Shown in pieces: positions 38,885-47,112 of a stretch of DNA of 64,000 nucleotides. The notes beneath the pieces were generated by a model that did not search any database, was not told where the DNA came from, and saw only the letters and a list, made by a program, of their open reading frames with translations. Both the position numbers and the translations under genes were made by a program. Source of the DNA: Chitinibacter bivalviorum (GTDB lineage: Bacteria > Pseudomonadota > Gammaproteobacteria > Burkholderiales > Chitinibacteraceae); contig NZ_CP058627.1 of the NCBI RefSeq assembly GCF_013403565.1, positions 496,001-560,000 of the forward strand, in the 5' to 3' direction. Within the stretch, counting starts at the first letter, position 1, and every line of letters starts with the position of its first letter.

Positions 38885-38906
38885 CCGAACGGATGACCGT
38901 TTTCGG
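38885..38906. promoter_or_regulatory. Imperfect palindrome upstream of gtsA
   Basis: CCGAACGG, ATGA, CCGTTTTCGG: an inverted repeat with one extra T in the right arm, 36 bp before the gtsA start. It could be an operator or an mRNA leader hairpin. This is the main structure seen in the 208 bp between the intron and gtsA. Confidence 0.35.
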
Positions 38907-38941
38907 CGACAACAAAAAATGACCTTACCGGAGATTCGATA

Positions 38942-40186
38942 ATGCGCAACTTGAAATTGGGTTTGATGGCCGCCAGCATGGGCTTGGCTTTTTCTGTCCA
39001 CGCAGCAGAAGTAGAAGTACTCCATTACTGGACTTCAGGTGGTGAAGCCAAGGCCGCTGCCGAATTGAAAAAAATGATGGAAGCTAAAGGCAATAAATGG
39101 AAAGACTTTGCCGTGGCCGGTGGTGGTGGTGAAAACGCCATGACCGCACTCAAAACGCGCGTAGTTTCTGGTAACCCGCCTGCTGCGGCGCAAATCAAAG
39201 GCCCATCCATTCAAGAGTGGGGCGATGAAGGCGTATTGACTTCAATCGACGGGGTCGCGAAAAAAGAAGGCTGGGATAAAGTATTGCCGCCTGTCGTATC
39301 GAATGTCATGAAATACAAAGGTCAGTATGTTGCTGCGCCAGTCAATGTACACCGCGTGAACTGGCTGTGGATTAACCCAGAACTGCTGAAAAAAGCCAAC
39401 GCCAAAGTACCAAACACTTGGGATGAATTCTTTGTGACTGCTGCTGCGCTGCAGAAAGCCGGCATCCAGCCATTGGCCTACGGTGGCCAGCCTTGGCAAG
39501 ACAGCACCGTATTTGAATCTGTCGCACTGGGTGTCGGTGGTGTTGATTTCTATAAAAAAGCGTTTGTACAGCTGGACCCTGCAACCATGAGCGGTCCAAC
39601 CATGATCAAAGTGCTGGAAACGTACAAAAAACTCAAACCCTTTACCGATAAAAATGCGTCTGGCCGAGAATGGAATCTGGCGACCAGTATGGTAATTAAT
39701 GGTAAAGCGGCAATGCAATTTATGGGTGACTGGGCTAAAGGCGAATTCTTGGCTGCAGGTAAAGTGCCTGGTAAAGACTTCCTTTGCGTCGCAGCTCCTG
39801 GCACTGCGAATGCGTACACCTTCAATATCGACAGCTTTGCTTTCTTTAAATTGAAAGACAAAGATGCCGTGAAAGGTCAGATGGATTTAGCCAGCACCTT
39901 GATGAGCCCGGAATTCCAAGAAGTATTTAACTTGAACAAAGGCTCAATCCCTGCGCGTACTGACTTGAGCATGGCGAAATTTGATGAATGCGGCAAAAAA
40001 TCAGCCGAAGACTTCAAAGCCACGTCAGCCAAAGGCTCCTTGGTTCCTTCTTGGGCGCATGGCATGGCGATGCACTCATCGACTCAGGGTGCGGTTTATG
40101 ACGTCGTAACCCAATTCTGGAATGACGACAAAATGAGCGCCAAAGACGCGGCTAGCAAACTCGCTGCTGCGGCAAAAACCAAGTAA
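38942..40186 (+). CDS. gtsA: Sugar ABC transporter substrate-binding protein (glucose/mannose type)
   Basis: 414-aa periplasmic protein of the carbohydrate-binding family 1. The signal peptide MRNLKLGLMAASMGLAFSVHA is cleaved before AEVEVLHYWTSGGEAKA. The aromatic and glycine-rich ligand pocket pieces HYWTSGGE, VAGGGGENAMTALK and NVHRVNWLWIN match the Pseudomonas GtsA glucose-binding proteins. GGAG precedes ATG 38942. First gene of gtsA-gtsB-gtsC-ATPase. The substrate is inferred from similarity. Confidence 0.88.
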   Translation: MRNLKLGLMAASMGLAFSVHAAEVEVLHYWTSGGEAKAAAELKKMMEAKGNKWKDFAVAGGGGENAMTALKTRVVSGNPPAAAQIKGPSIQEWGDEGVLTSIDGVAKKEGWDKVLPPVVSNVMKYKGQYVAAPVNVHRVNWLWINPELLKKANAKVPNTWDEFFVTAAALQKAGIQPLAYGGQPWQDSTVFESVALGVGGVDFYKKAFVQLDPATMSGPTMIKVLETYKKLKPFTDKNASGREWNLATSMVINGKAAMQFMGDWAKGEFLAAGKVPGKDFLCVAAPGTANAYTFNIDSFAFFKLKDKDAVKGQMDLASTLMSPEFQEVFNLNKGSIPARTDLSMAKFDECGKKSAEDFKATSAKGSLVPSWAHGMAMHSSTQGAVYDVVTQFWNDDKMSAKDAASKLAAAAKTK

Positions 40187-40291
40187 ACCCTCGCGTTTCT
40201 GTGACGTAATGACCATGGCCTGTACCGAGCGTGCAGGTCATGGCGAACTACGCCAATCAATTTGTAATACAGGGTTTTTCAGGAGTTCCCC

Positions 40292-41185
40292 ATGTCTACG
40301 CCAACTGCCCATTACGGGTTTGCCGAGCGCTGGCTGCCGCGTCTTGTTTTGGCGCCTTCCTTCTTATTATCGTTGATCTTTTTGTACGGCTTTATCGCGT
40401 GGAATGGTTATCTGTCTTTCACCACGTCGCGCTTGCTGCCCAGCTATGAATGGGCAGGTTTAGTGCAATACGCTACCTTGTTTGACAATGAACGCTGGTG
40501 GGTTGCGGTGCGTAATCTGGGTATTTTTGCCGTGTTGTTCATCGGTGGCTCAATGGCCATCGGGATTACCTTGGCCATTTTGCTCGATCAGAAAGTGCGT
40601 TTTGAAGGTGCGATTCGTACGCTGTATTTGTATCCCATGGCGCTGTCGTTTGTCGTGACGGGCACTGCTTGGAAATGGATGCTTAACCCCGGCCTTGGGC
40701 TGGAAAAATTAATGCATGATTGGGGCTTTACCAATTTCACTTTCGATTGGTTGGTCAATTCCGATATGTCGATTTATACCGTGGTGATCGCTGGCTTGTG
40801 GCAATCATCAGGGTTTGTGATGGCCTTGTTCCTCGCGGGTTTACGTGGTGTTGATGATTCAATTATTAAAGCCGCGCAAATTGATGGGGCAAGCCTGCCG
40901 CGCATTTACTGGAAAATCATCCTACCAGCGCTACGCCCGGTGGTGTTTTCTACGCTGATGATTCTGTCGCACATTGCGATCAAGAGCTTCGATCTGGTGA
41001 TGGCCTTAACGGGTGGCGGCCCCGGCTTTTCGTCTGATTTGCCCGCAACGTTTATGTATTCAATGGCGTTTACCCGAGGCCAGACGGGCTTGGGGGCTGC
41101 CAGCGCGATGATGATGCTGGCCACAGTGGCCGCGATTGTTGTGCCGTATTTGTATTCAGAATTAAGGAAAGACAACAATGGCTAA
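40292..41185 (+). CDS. gtsB: Sugar ABC transporter permease, MalF/UgpA type
   Basis: 297-aa inner-membrane protein with six predicted membrane helices (first LVLAPSFLLSLIFLYGFIAW). The EAA loop that docks on the ATPase reads IIKAAQIDGASLPRIYWKIILPALRP. AGGAG lies a few bases before ATG 40292. It overlaps gtsC by 8 bp. Confidence 0.9.
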   Translation: MSTPTAHYGFAERWLPRLVLAPSFLLSLIFLYGFIAWNGYLSFTTSRLLPSYEWAGLVQYATLFDNERWWVAVRNLGIFAVLFIGGSMAIGITLAILLDQKVRFEGAIRTLYLYPMALSFVVTGTAWKWMLNPGLGLEKLMHDWGFTNFTFDWLVNSDMSIYTVVIAGLWQSSGFVMALFLAGLRGVDDSIIKAAQIDGASLPRIYWKIILPALRPVVFSTLMILSHIAIKSFDLVMALTGGGPGFSSDLPATFMYSMAFTRGQTGLGAASAMMMLATVAAIVVPYLYSELRKDNNG

Positions 41186-42050
41186 TGCTGAACGGACTTC
41201 GTCAGAGCGTTTTTGGCGCTTTGCACTGTATGGCGCGCTGCTGTTTGCTGCGGCGTATTACCTGTTGCCGCTGTACGTAATGGTCACGACCTCGGTAAAA
41301 GGCATCGAGGAAATTCGCGCCGGTAATCTGATTGCGATGCCAACGGCGATTACGTTTGATGCCTGGAGCAAGGCGTGGAGCAGCGCGTGTACTGGTGTGT
41401 CATGTAATGGTTTATCTGGGTATTTCTGGAATTCGGTGCGGATGGTGATACCTGCAGTGGCGATCTCGACGATGTTGGGCGCGATCAACGGCTATATCCT
41501 GTCTAAATGGCGTTTTCCAGGCTCAAATCTGGTATTCGCGATGATTTTGTTTGGCGTGTTTATGCCGTTCCAAGTTTTGCTCTTACCCATGGCTCAAACC
41601 TTGGGCTGGTTGGGGCTAGCGAATACCACGACTGGATTGGTGTTCGTGCATGTGGTGTGCGGTACGGCTTCGACGACACTGTTTTTTCGCAATTACTACG
41701 TTGGTATTCCCGATGAGTTGATCAAAGCGGCACGACTTGATGGTGCGGGCTTTTGGCGAATTTTCTGGCGCATCATTTTGCCGATGAGCACGCCGATCAT
41801 CATGGTGACGTTGATCTGGCAATTTACCCAGATCTGGAATGATTTCCTGTTTGGTGTGGTGTTTGCTTCGGGCGATGCGCAGCCGATTACGGTGGGGTTG
41901 AATAATCTCGCGAATACCTCGACCAGCGTGAAGGAATACAACGTCGATATGGCCGCAGCCCTGATTGCCGCCTTGCCCACGATCTTGGTCTATGTGTTTG
42001 CCGGTAAATATTTTGTTCGTGGTTTGACCGCGGGTGCAGTGAAAGGTTAA
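41178..42050 (+). CDS. gtsC: Sugar ABC transporter permease, MalG/UgpE type
   Basis: 290-aa second membrane subunit with six helices. The EAA loop is LIKAARLDGAGFWRIFWRIILP. Starts ATG 41178 inside the end of gtsB. A 49-bp element follows 2 bp after its stop, separating it from the ATPase gene. Confidence 0.9.
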   Translation: MANAERTSSERFWRFALYGALLFAAAYYLLPLYVMVTTSVKGIEEIRAGNLIAMPTAITFDAWSKAWSSACTGVSCNGLSGYFWNSVRMVIPAVAISTMLGAINGYILSKWRFPGSNLVFAMILFGVFMPFQVLLLPMAQTLGWLGLANTTTGLVFVHVVCGTASTTLFFRNYYVGIPDELIKAARLDGAGFWRIFWRIILPMSTPIIMVTLIWQFTQIWNDFLFGVVFASGDAQPITVGLNNLANTSTSVKEYNVDMAAALIAALPTILVYVFAGKYFVRGLTAGAVKG

Positions 42051-42051
42051 T

Positions 42052-42100
42052 GGGTACTGCTCTGTGGATATTTAAATAAATAATCTTCAGAGCAATACAT
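42052..42100. repeat. 49-bp intergenic element, copy 6
   Basis: Starts GGGTACTGCTCTG two bases after the gtsC stop and ends CAGAGCAATACAT. Columns 7-13 (TGCTCTG) pair perfectly with CAGAGCA, while the outer ends carry mismatches. It is located between the second permease and ATPase genes of one transporter, so it is unlikely to be a full terminator. Confidence 0.75.
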
Positions 42101-42160
42101 AGCTAGAGTATTTAAGTCTGGCCACAGGCCAGCGAATGCCAAGCACAATGGAGAATAAAA

Positions 42161-43249
42161 ATGGGCGCTTTAGCCATCAAAAACGTCACCAAAAGTTTTG
42201 GCGATACAGATATTTTGAAAGGCATCAATATTGATATTGAAGCCGGTGAGTTTTTAATCTTGGTCGGGCCTTCAGGCTGCGGCAAATCAACGCTGATGAA
42301 CATCATCGCTGGCTTGGAGCAACCGACCAGTGGTGAAGTGCATATCGCAGATCGCCTCGTGAATAATGTTGCACCGAAAGATCGCGACATCGCAATGGTG
42401 TTCCAAAGTTACGCCTTGTACCCCACGATGAATGTACGGCAAAACATTGCTTTCGGCATGGAAACCCGCGGCGTTCCCAAGGCTGAGCAAAACGAGATCA
42501 TTGCCCGTGTCGCCAAGATGCTGCAGATGGATCATCTACTCGATCGTAAACCATCGGCGCTGTCAGGTGGCCAGCGTCAGCGCGTGGCGATGGGTCGAGC
42601 TTTAGCGCGTGACCCCAAGTTATTCCTGTTTGACGAGCCCTTATCAAATCTGGATGCCAAGCTGCGCGTGGAAATGCGCGTCGAGATCAAACAACTGCAT
42701 CAACGCCTGAAAACCACAATTGTGTATGTGACGCACGATCAGATTGAAGCGATGACCTTGGGCGACAAAATCGCCGTGATGAAAGATGGCATCATCCAGC
42801 AATTTGGCTCACCGCAAGACATCTACGAGCGCCCATCGAATATGTTTGTCGCCAGCTTTATTGGCTCACCATCGATGAACTTTATCCCTTGCCACTTGGT
42901 GCAGCAGGGTGAGCAAATCGGTGTGACTTTGCAAGGCAATGGCGTGCCGCTGTTTGTGGCGCTGAATAATCGCCCTGAGTTGAAAGATCGCATCGGCCAA
43001 AAAGTGGTGCTGGGTGTGCGCCCCGAGCAATGGGATGTGGCCGAGAGTGAACATGCGCTGCAATGCCAAGTCAAAATCACCGAGCCGACCGGCCCAGATA
43101 CTATGGTTTACAGCGAAGTGAACGGCGTAGAAATGATTGCCCGCATCCATCCACGCGCCGCAACTGGCCCGGGTACATCGTTGCCACTGATACTGGATGT
43201 GAAAAAAGCCGTGGTTTTCGATCCTGAGACCGAGCTACGCATTGCCTAA
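42161..43249 (+). CDS. gtsD: Sugar ABC transporter ATP-binding protein (UgpC/MsmK type)
   Basis: 362-aa ATPase. Walker A VGPSGCGKSTLMN (about residue 35), Q-loop MVFQSYALYPTMNV, signature LSGGQRQRVAMGRAL, Walker B LFLFDEPLSNLDAKLR and switch VTHDQIEAMTLGD. A C-terminal TOBE/MalK regulatory domain follows (VVLGVRPEQWDV). GGAG precedes ATG 42161. It ends the transporter cluster at a strong terminator. Confidence 0.94.
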   Translation: MGALAIKNVTKSFGDTDILKGINIDIEAGEFLILVGPSGCGKSTLMNIIAGLEQPTSGEVHIADRLVNNVAPKDRDIAMVFQSYALYPTMNVRQNIAFGMETRGVPKAEQNEIIARVAKMLQMDHLLDRKPSALSGGQRQRVAMGRALARDPKLFLFDEPLSNLDAKLRVEMRVEIKQLHQRLKTTIVYVTHDQIEAMTLGDKIAVMKDGIIQQFGSPQDIYERPSNMFVASFIGSPSMNFIPCHLVQQGEQIGVTLQGNGVPLFVALNNRPELKDRIGQKVVLGVRPEQWDVAESEHALQCQVKITEPTGPDTMVYSEVNGVEMIARIHPRAATGPGTSLPLILDVKKAVVFDPETELRIA

Positions 43250-43266
43250 ATGGATATGCACTGAGC

Positions 43267-43297
43267 AAAAGGCCTAAGCAATGCTTAGGCCTTTTTG
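43267..43297 (+). terminator. Intrinsic terminator of the sugar transporter cluster
   Basis: Stem AAAAGGCCTAAGC / GCTTAGGCCTTTT with loop AAT and T-run. Confidence 0.92.
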
Positions 43298-43344
43298 TAT
43301 TCTGCGCCGAGCTGCCCCTTGGCTAAATCTTGGAAGTAGTAAAA

Positions 43345-43764
43345 TTAGACAACTAAATTATCGTGTTCGTCGAAAATCCAGCCATCTTCATAACACACCT
43401 CGAATAAATGTCCATCCAGATCGCGAAAGTAACCTGCAATGCCCCAATTATTGGCCGTAGCGGGTTTCACGATCTGCGCGCCGAGGCGTTCCGCATCAGC
43501 CAATACTTGCCCCACTTCGTCGGCCGAGTGGGCAATATACGCCAGCGCAAAGCCCGCAAAACCGTGATTTTCAACTTCGGCTGAATTACTGTCTTGAGCA
43601 AAATGGCTTCGAGATTGCAGCGCCAGCACTACGCCGCCTAGATCAAATTTCACAAACTCGGCATGGCTCGTGCGCGCTTTGGGCCAGCCAAGTGCTTCGT
43701 AAAAGGCCGTTGATTTGGCAATATCGGCTACGCCGAGCAAAATTAAATTCAGTCGAGGGCGCAT
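43345..43764 (-). CDS. VOC (glyoxalase) family protein
   Basis: About 140 aa. N-terminus MRPRLNLILLGVADIAKSTA and C-terminus GIAGYFRDLDGHLFEVCYED, the same end motifs as the VOC protein at 31524 (GYFADPDGHLWEV), to which it may be paralogous. The ATG at 43764 fits the domain edge; an upstream in-frame TTG at 43830 would add 22 residues without similarity. Substrate unknown. Confidence 0.82.
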   Translation of the reverse strand: MRPRLNLILLGVADIAKSTAFYEALGWPKARTSHAEFVKFDLGGVVLALQSRSHFAQDSNSAEVENHGFAGFALAYIAHSADEVGQVLADAERLGAQIVKPATANNWGIAGYFRDLDGHLFEVCYEDGWIFDEHDNLVV

Positions 43765-44239
43765 TTGGAATTTGAGTAAAGTTGATATGGAACGATTGTT
43801 CTGTGTGTTGAGGGTAAAGTCAAGACTCAAACAATCCTAGGTAAGGAAAGTTGAGCGGCGGCCTATTTTTTAAATTTGAAACCTTGTTGCAGAATCAGTA
43901 AAAAATAGCCGCGTCTCGACGTCGAACTTGATGAATTCGTCCCTATCACGATGCGGGTCGTTATTGCAGACTAACTGGTGCAAAATAAAGTGAGTTAAAG
44001 GCTGTGCGTTTTATTTGGAGATTACGAAATAAGCGAAATAATGGCTTCAATGTTGAAACGCTGCAATTGCAGAAACCTGTGGCGGGACAAGCTAGTAGTA
44101 AGGGGTTTGATCTAGTTAAAGAATATAGATAGAAAAGTTTGCGCAAATCAGCTGATTTGAATATCTGCAATAGCGAGGAGCGGAACGAAGAATTGATTTG
44201 GGGGAAATAGAGGTGCTTTTGTTAAAGCTTTGATTTGAT
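43765..44239. other. Gene-free stretch between VOC gene and tRNA-Arg
   Basis: About 475 bp without a credible gene. It contains one inverted repeat (43859-43911, listed separately). Short reading frames here show no family resemblance. Parts may be decayed sequence or leader regions. Confidence 0.5.
43859..43911. repeat. Inverted repeat with 26-nt loop
   Basis: Left arm CGGCCTATTTTTTA, right arm TAAAAAATAGCCG, pairing over 13 bp with one bulged C. It is 53 bp long, but its ends differ from the 49-bp family. It is not next to a stop codon of a plus-strand gene. Could be a terminator-like structure or a transposon remnant. Confidence 0.55.
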
Positions 44240-44316
44240 TGGCGCGTCCAGCAGGAATCGAACCTGCGACCTTCAGCTTCGGAAACTGACACTCTATCCA
44301 ACTGAGCTATGGACGC
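44240..44316 (-). tRNA. tRNA-Arg (CCG)
   Basis: 77-nt tRNA on the minus strand. Acceptor GCGTCCA pairs with TGGACGC, discriminator G, CCA encoded. Anticodon loop TTCCGAA gives anticodon CCG (reads CGG). D-arm GCTCAGTTGGATAGAGT and T-loop GGTTCGATTCC are standard. Confidence 0.96.
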
Positions 44317-44370
44317 TTTGAGAGGGCAGATAATAACTGCTTTGCTACTGTGCGTCTAGCAGGGTAAAGC

Positions 44371-44398
44371 TTGTGGTGCTTTGGATTAGCGGTATAAT
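44371..44398 (+). promoter_or_regulatory. Promoter of the cytochrome c5 gene
   Basis: -35 TTGTGG (44371-44376), 16-bp spacer and perfect -10 TATAAT (44393-44398), 59 bp before the cytochrome start. No regulator site was recognised. Confidence 0.6.
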
Positions 44399-44457
44399 TG
44401 CACACTAGAAAAGCTGTATAAGCTCAATTATTAACGATTTCTACAAGGGATGACAGC

Positions 44458-45207
44458 ATGGGCGGATCCAACGCGACTGCGTCGAAGGGCGTTGCTGGTA
44501 TGATTCTGGCGGCTTTGATTGGCGTGCCATTGGTTGTTTATTTGCTGATTAAGTTATTTACGTCTGGTATGGCAACAAACCTGACGAGTACCACAATGAC
44601 CAACGAAGCAGTTTCTGCCCGTTTGCAGCCAGTCGGTGCTGTGAAAATTGTAGAAGGTGGTGCACCTGGTTCTCGTAGTGGTAAAAGTGTATTTGAAGGT
44701 ATCTGTATTTCCTGTCACGGCGCAGGCTTGGCTGGCGCACCCAAATTTGGTGATGCAGCTGCTTGGGGTCCTCGTATTGCTCAAGGTTACGATACGCTGG
44801 TAAAACACGCGTTGGGTGGTTTTAAAGCGATGCCTGCTAAAGGTGGTGCTGCGGATCTAACGGATGATGAAGTTAAACGCGCAGTGGCTTATATGGGCAA
44901 TGCAGGTGGTGCTAAATTTGAAGAGCCAAAAGTAGCGGGTGCAGCAGCAGGTGCTGCGGTTGATCCAAATACCAAAGGTAAAGAAATTTATGCTTCAACC
45001 TGTGTAGCCTGTCATGGCAGTGGTGCAGCGGGTGCGCCTAAATTTGGCGATAAAGCTGCTTGGGCTCCACGCTTGAAAGATGGTGTTGATGCTGCGATTG
45101 CAATTGGTGTCAAAGGTCTGAATGCAATGCCACCAAAAGGTGGTTACAGTGGTTCGGATGATGAATTCAAAGCCGCAGCTACATATATGATCAACAACTC
45201 TAAATAA
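44458..45207 (+). CDS. Membrane-anchored dihaem cytochrome c5
   Basis: 249-aa c-type cytochrome. The N-terminal anchor is residues about 12-33 (GVAGMILAALIGVPLVVYLL). Two cytochrome c5-like domains follow, each with a CXXCH haem site: CISCH (about residue 83) and CVACH (about 182). Both have the AGAPKFGDAAAW / AGAPKFGDKAAW block and a Met ligand in KAMPAKGG / NAMPPKGG. The domains are linked by an Ala-rich hinge. This resembles Neisseria c5, an electron carrier to terminal oxidase or nitrite reductase. AAGGGATG precedes ATG 44458. Confidence 0.92.
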   Translation: MGGSNATASKGVAGMILAALIGVPLVVYLLIKLFTSGMATNLTSTTMTNEAVSARLQPVGAVKIVEGGAPGSRSGKSVFEGICISCHGAGLAGAPKFGDAAAWGPRIAQGYDTLVKHALGGFKAMPAKGGAADLTDDEVKRAVAYMGNAGGAKFEEPKVAGAAAGAAVDPNTKGKEIYASTCVACHGSGAAGAPKFGDKAAWAPRLKDGVDAAIAIGVKGLNAMPPKGGYSGSDDEFKAAATYMINNSK

Positions 45208-45224
45208 TAGTTGTCTTGATTGGG

Positions 45225-45255
45225 AAAAACGCCGCATTTTATGCGGCGTTTTTTA
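45225..45255. terminator. Bidirectional intrinsic terminator
   Basis: Stem AAAAACGCCGCAT / ATGCGGCGTTTTT with loop TTT, between convergent cytochrome c5 (+) and the GlmS-like gene (-). Confidence 0.92.
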
Positions 45256-45276
45256 TTGGCGAATCAAACCATCCAT

Positions 45277-47016
45277 TTATTCGATGTCGATCGTTTTGCT
45301 AATGTTGCGAGGTGAGTCCACATTATTCCCGCGTGTTAAGGCTGTGAAATAACTTAATAGTTGAAATGCCACGGTGTATAAAATTGGATTTAGGTGGGGT
45401 AGTTTCTGTGGCATGTGGATGAAATTAAAGCCATCACTCGAGCTTAATCCCACATCACTTAGTACAAAAAGTTCGCCTTGGCGAGCGCGTACCTCTTGTA
45501 AATTGGCTAGCGTCTTTTCCGCCATTAAATCCCAAGGTAAGCAGGCAATAACCGGTACTGTGCGATCAATCAGCGTGACTGGCCCATGCTTTAATTCTCC
45601 CCCTAAATAGCCCTCTGCGTGCAAATAGGCCACCTCTTTCATTTTCTGGGCCGCCTCTAGCGCGATAGGGAAGTGAGCGTTGCGCCCAACCATGAATAAG
45701 TTGCTGACCTTAGCCAATTGCAAAGCCCAATTTTTAAGGGGAATGCTCAGCTTGAGCGTATCCGCAACGGCTCTTGGCAATAGCTGCAATTCTCTATCAG
45801 CACTGGCGGTGCTGATGTGTTTCCCTTGGGCGAGTTTGAGCGCTACAAAATAAAGGCACATCAATTGAGTCGTAAAGGTCTTGGTGGACGTGGCCCCTAT
45901 TTCTTTGCCTGCATGTTGACCAATTTGATGGGCGGCAAGTTTAGCAAGTGTGCTATCGGCCTGATTGGTAATTGCCAAGGTGTGATGATGCCCCAATTGA
46001 ATGGCGTGTCTTAACGAGGCGATTGTGTCGGCAGTCTCGCCCGATTGGGATATGGCAATAAGCAAAGTATTAGCTTGTAATATATTGGGCAAAAATCGAT
46101 ATTCGCTACCGTATTCCACCTGAACGGGAAGTCCGGCAATTTGTTCTATCCAATACCGTGCGCTTGTGGCCGCGTGGTGACTTGAGCCACTGGCGAGCAT
46201 CAGTACGCGCTCAAATTGATGCCCGCATCCAAGTTCAGTTAGGTAATCGGCCAGGGTGTCATTTTGATAATGCCGGACTAATTCTGCCAATACACGCGGT
46301 TGGGTTTCTATATCGGCCAGCATATGATGGGCGAAGTATCCGGCGGCATGGGCTGGGACTGGATCTTTTTTGATGGCTTTGCCGTCAGCGTTAAAGCAGG
46401 CAATGTGCTGACTGTTGAGTTCGGCAAATTCGCCGTCTTTTAATTCAATGAGCAAGGATGCACGTTCACGGATTAACGCGGGGTCCGTTGAAAAATAAGA
46501 GCCATCACTACCCTGGCCTAAATAAAGACTCGGGCCACGTGATCCGCACAGCAAAAAATCATGGCGAGCACGCTTAAATGCCGCGACTGCAAAAAAACCT
46601 TGTGCTTCGCTCAGCGCCAATTGAAATGCCATATTCAAATCTTTATGCACGCGGTCATACCAATCGATCAATGTGGCGATGAGTTCTTCGTGCGATTTGA
46701 TGACTTGCTCGTAACCGAGTGAGCGCAGTTTGTTTTGAAGCGCTTCGGTATTTTCGATGCAACCCGTCAGAGAAATGGTCAGTCGATCCCGAAAGAGGAT
46801 GGGGCTGCTATTGTGTTTGTACAGACTGGCGCAGGCCAAGCCGACATTAAAAGTGGGCGTGTTCTGCGGGTAGCTATTGCTACGGTAGACATCAATATCG
46901 TCAGCCAGATTGTAGGCAAGGCCAAAAAAATAGGGGTTTTCGGGTAGGTGTGACAGCGCCCGACTCAGTAGAGCCCCTGCGTGATGTTGCGATACCGCGC
47001 CGATCAGCGTATTCAT
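45277..47016 (-). CDS. GlmS paralogue with degenerate glutaminase domain
   Basis: 579 aa, collinear with glucosamine-6-phosphate synthase (about 609). The start is MNTLIGAVSQ where GlmS has MCGIVGAV: the catalytic Cys1 is Asn. The glutamine-site blocks TRWATHG and HNGIIEN are replaced by GLACASLY and LTGCIEN, so the N-terminal amidohydrolase cannot work as usual. Both SIS domains look intact: ASGSSHHAATSARYWIEQIA, LLIAISQSGETADTIASLRH, HAEGYLGGELKHGPVTLID and the terminal DSPRNISKTIDIE with the active-site Lys. It could be an ammonia-dependent synthase, a sugar-phosphate isomerase or a regulator. A GT14 glycosyltransferase gene lies 96 bp upstream on the same strand. Confidence 0.85.
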   Translation of the reverse strand: MNTLIGAVSQHHAGALLSRALSHLPENPYFFGLAYNLADDIDVYRSNSYPQNTPTFNVGLACASLYKHNSSPILFRDRLTISLTGCIENTEALQNKLRSLGYEQVIKSHEELIATLIDWYDRVHKDLNMAFQLALSEAQGFFAVAAFKRARHDFLLCGSRGPSLYLGQGSDGSYFSTDPALIRERASLLIELKDGEFAELNSQHIACFNADGKAIKKDPVPAHAAGYFAHHMLADIETQPRVLAELVRHYQNDTLADYLTELGCGHQFERVLMLASGSSHHAATSARYWIEQIAGLPVQVEYGSEYRFLPNILQANTLLIAISQSGETADTIASLRHAIQLGHHHTLAITNQADSTLAKLAAHQIGQHAGKEIGATSTKTFTTQLMCLYFVALKLAQGKHISTASADRELQLLPRAVADTLKLSIPLKNWALQLAKVSNLFMVGRNAHFPIALEAAQKMKEVAYLHAEGYLGGELKHGPVTLIDRTVPVIACLPWDLMAEKTLANLQEVRARQGELFVLSDVGLSSSDGFNFIHMPQKLPHLNPILYTVAFQLLSYFTALTRGNNVDSPRNISKTIDIE

Positions 47017-47112
47017 CTTGAGTCATTAATTTAAATGGGATGATCTTTATCCTAGCTGCAGCGGTGCTGACTTAAAAGCAGGTGTTGCGTAACTCTCAGC
47101 TCTAGCAACAGT

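Noticed and set aside
45277..47016. GlmS-like gene as a frameshifted ordinary glmS
   Set aside because: The frame is collinear with GlmS from the N-terminus on; residues are substituted, not lost by a shift.
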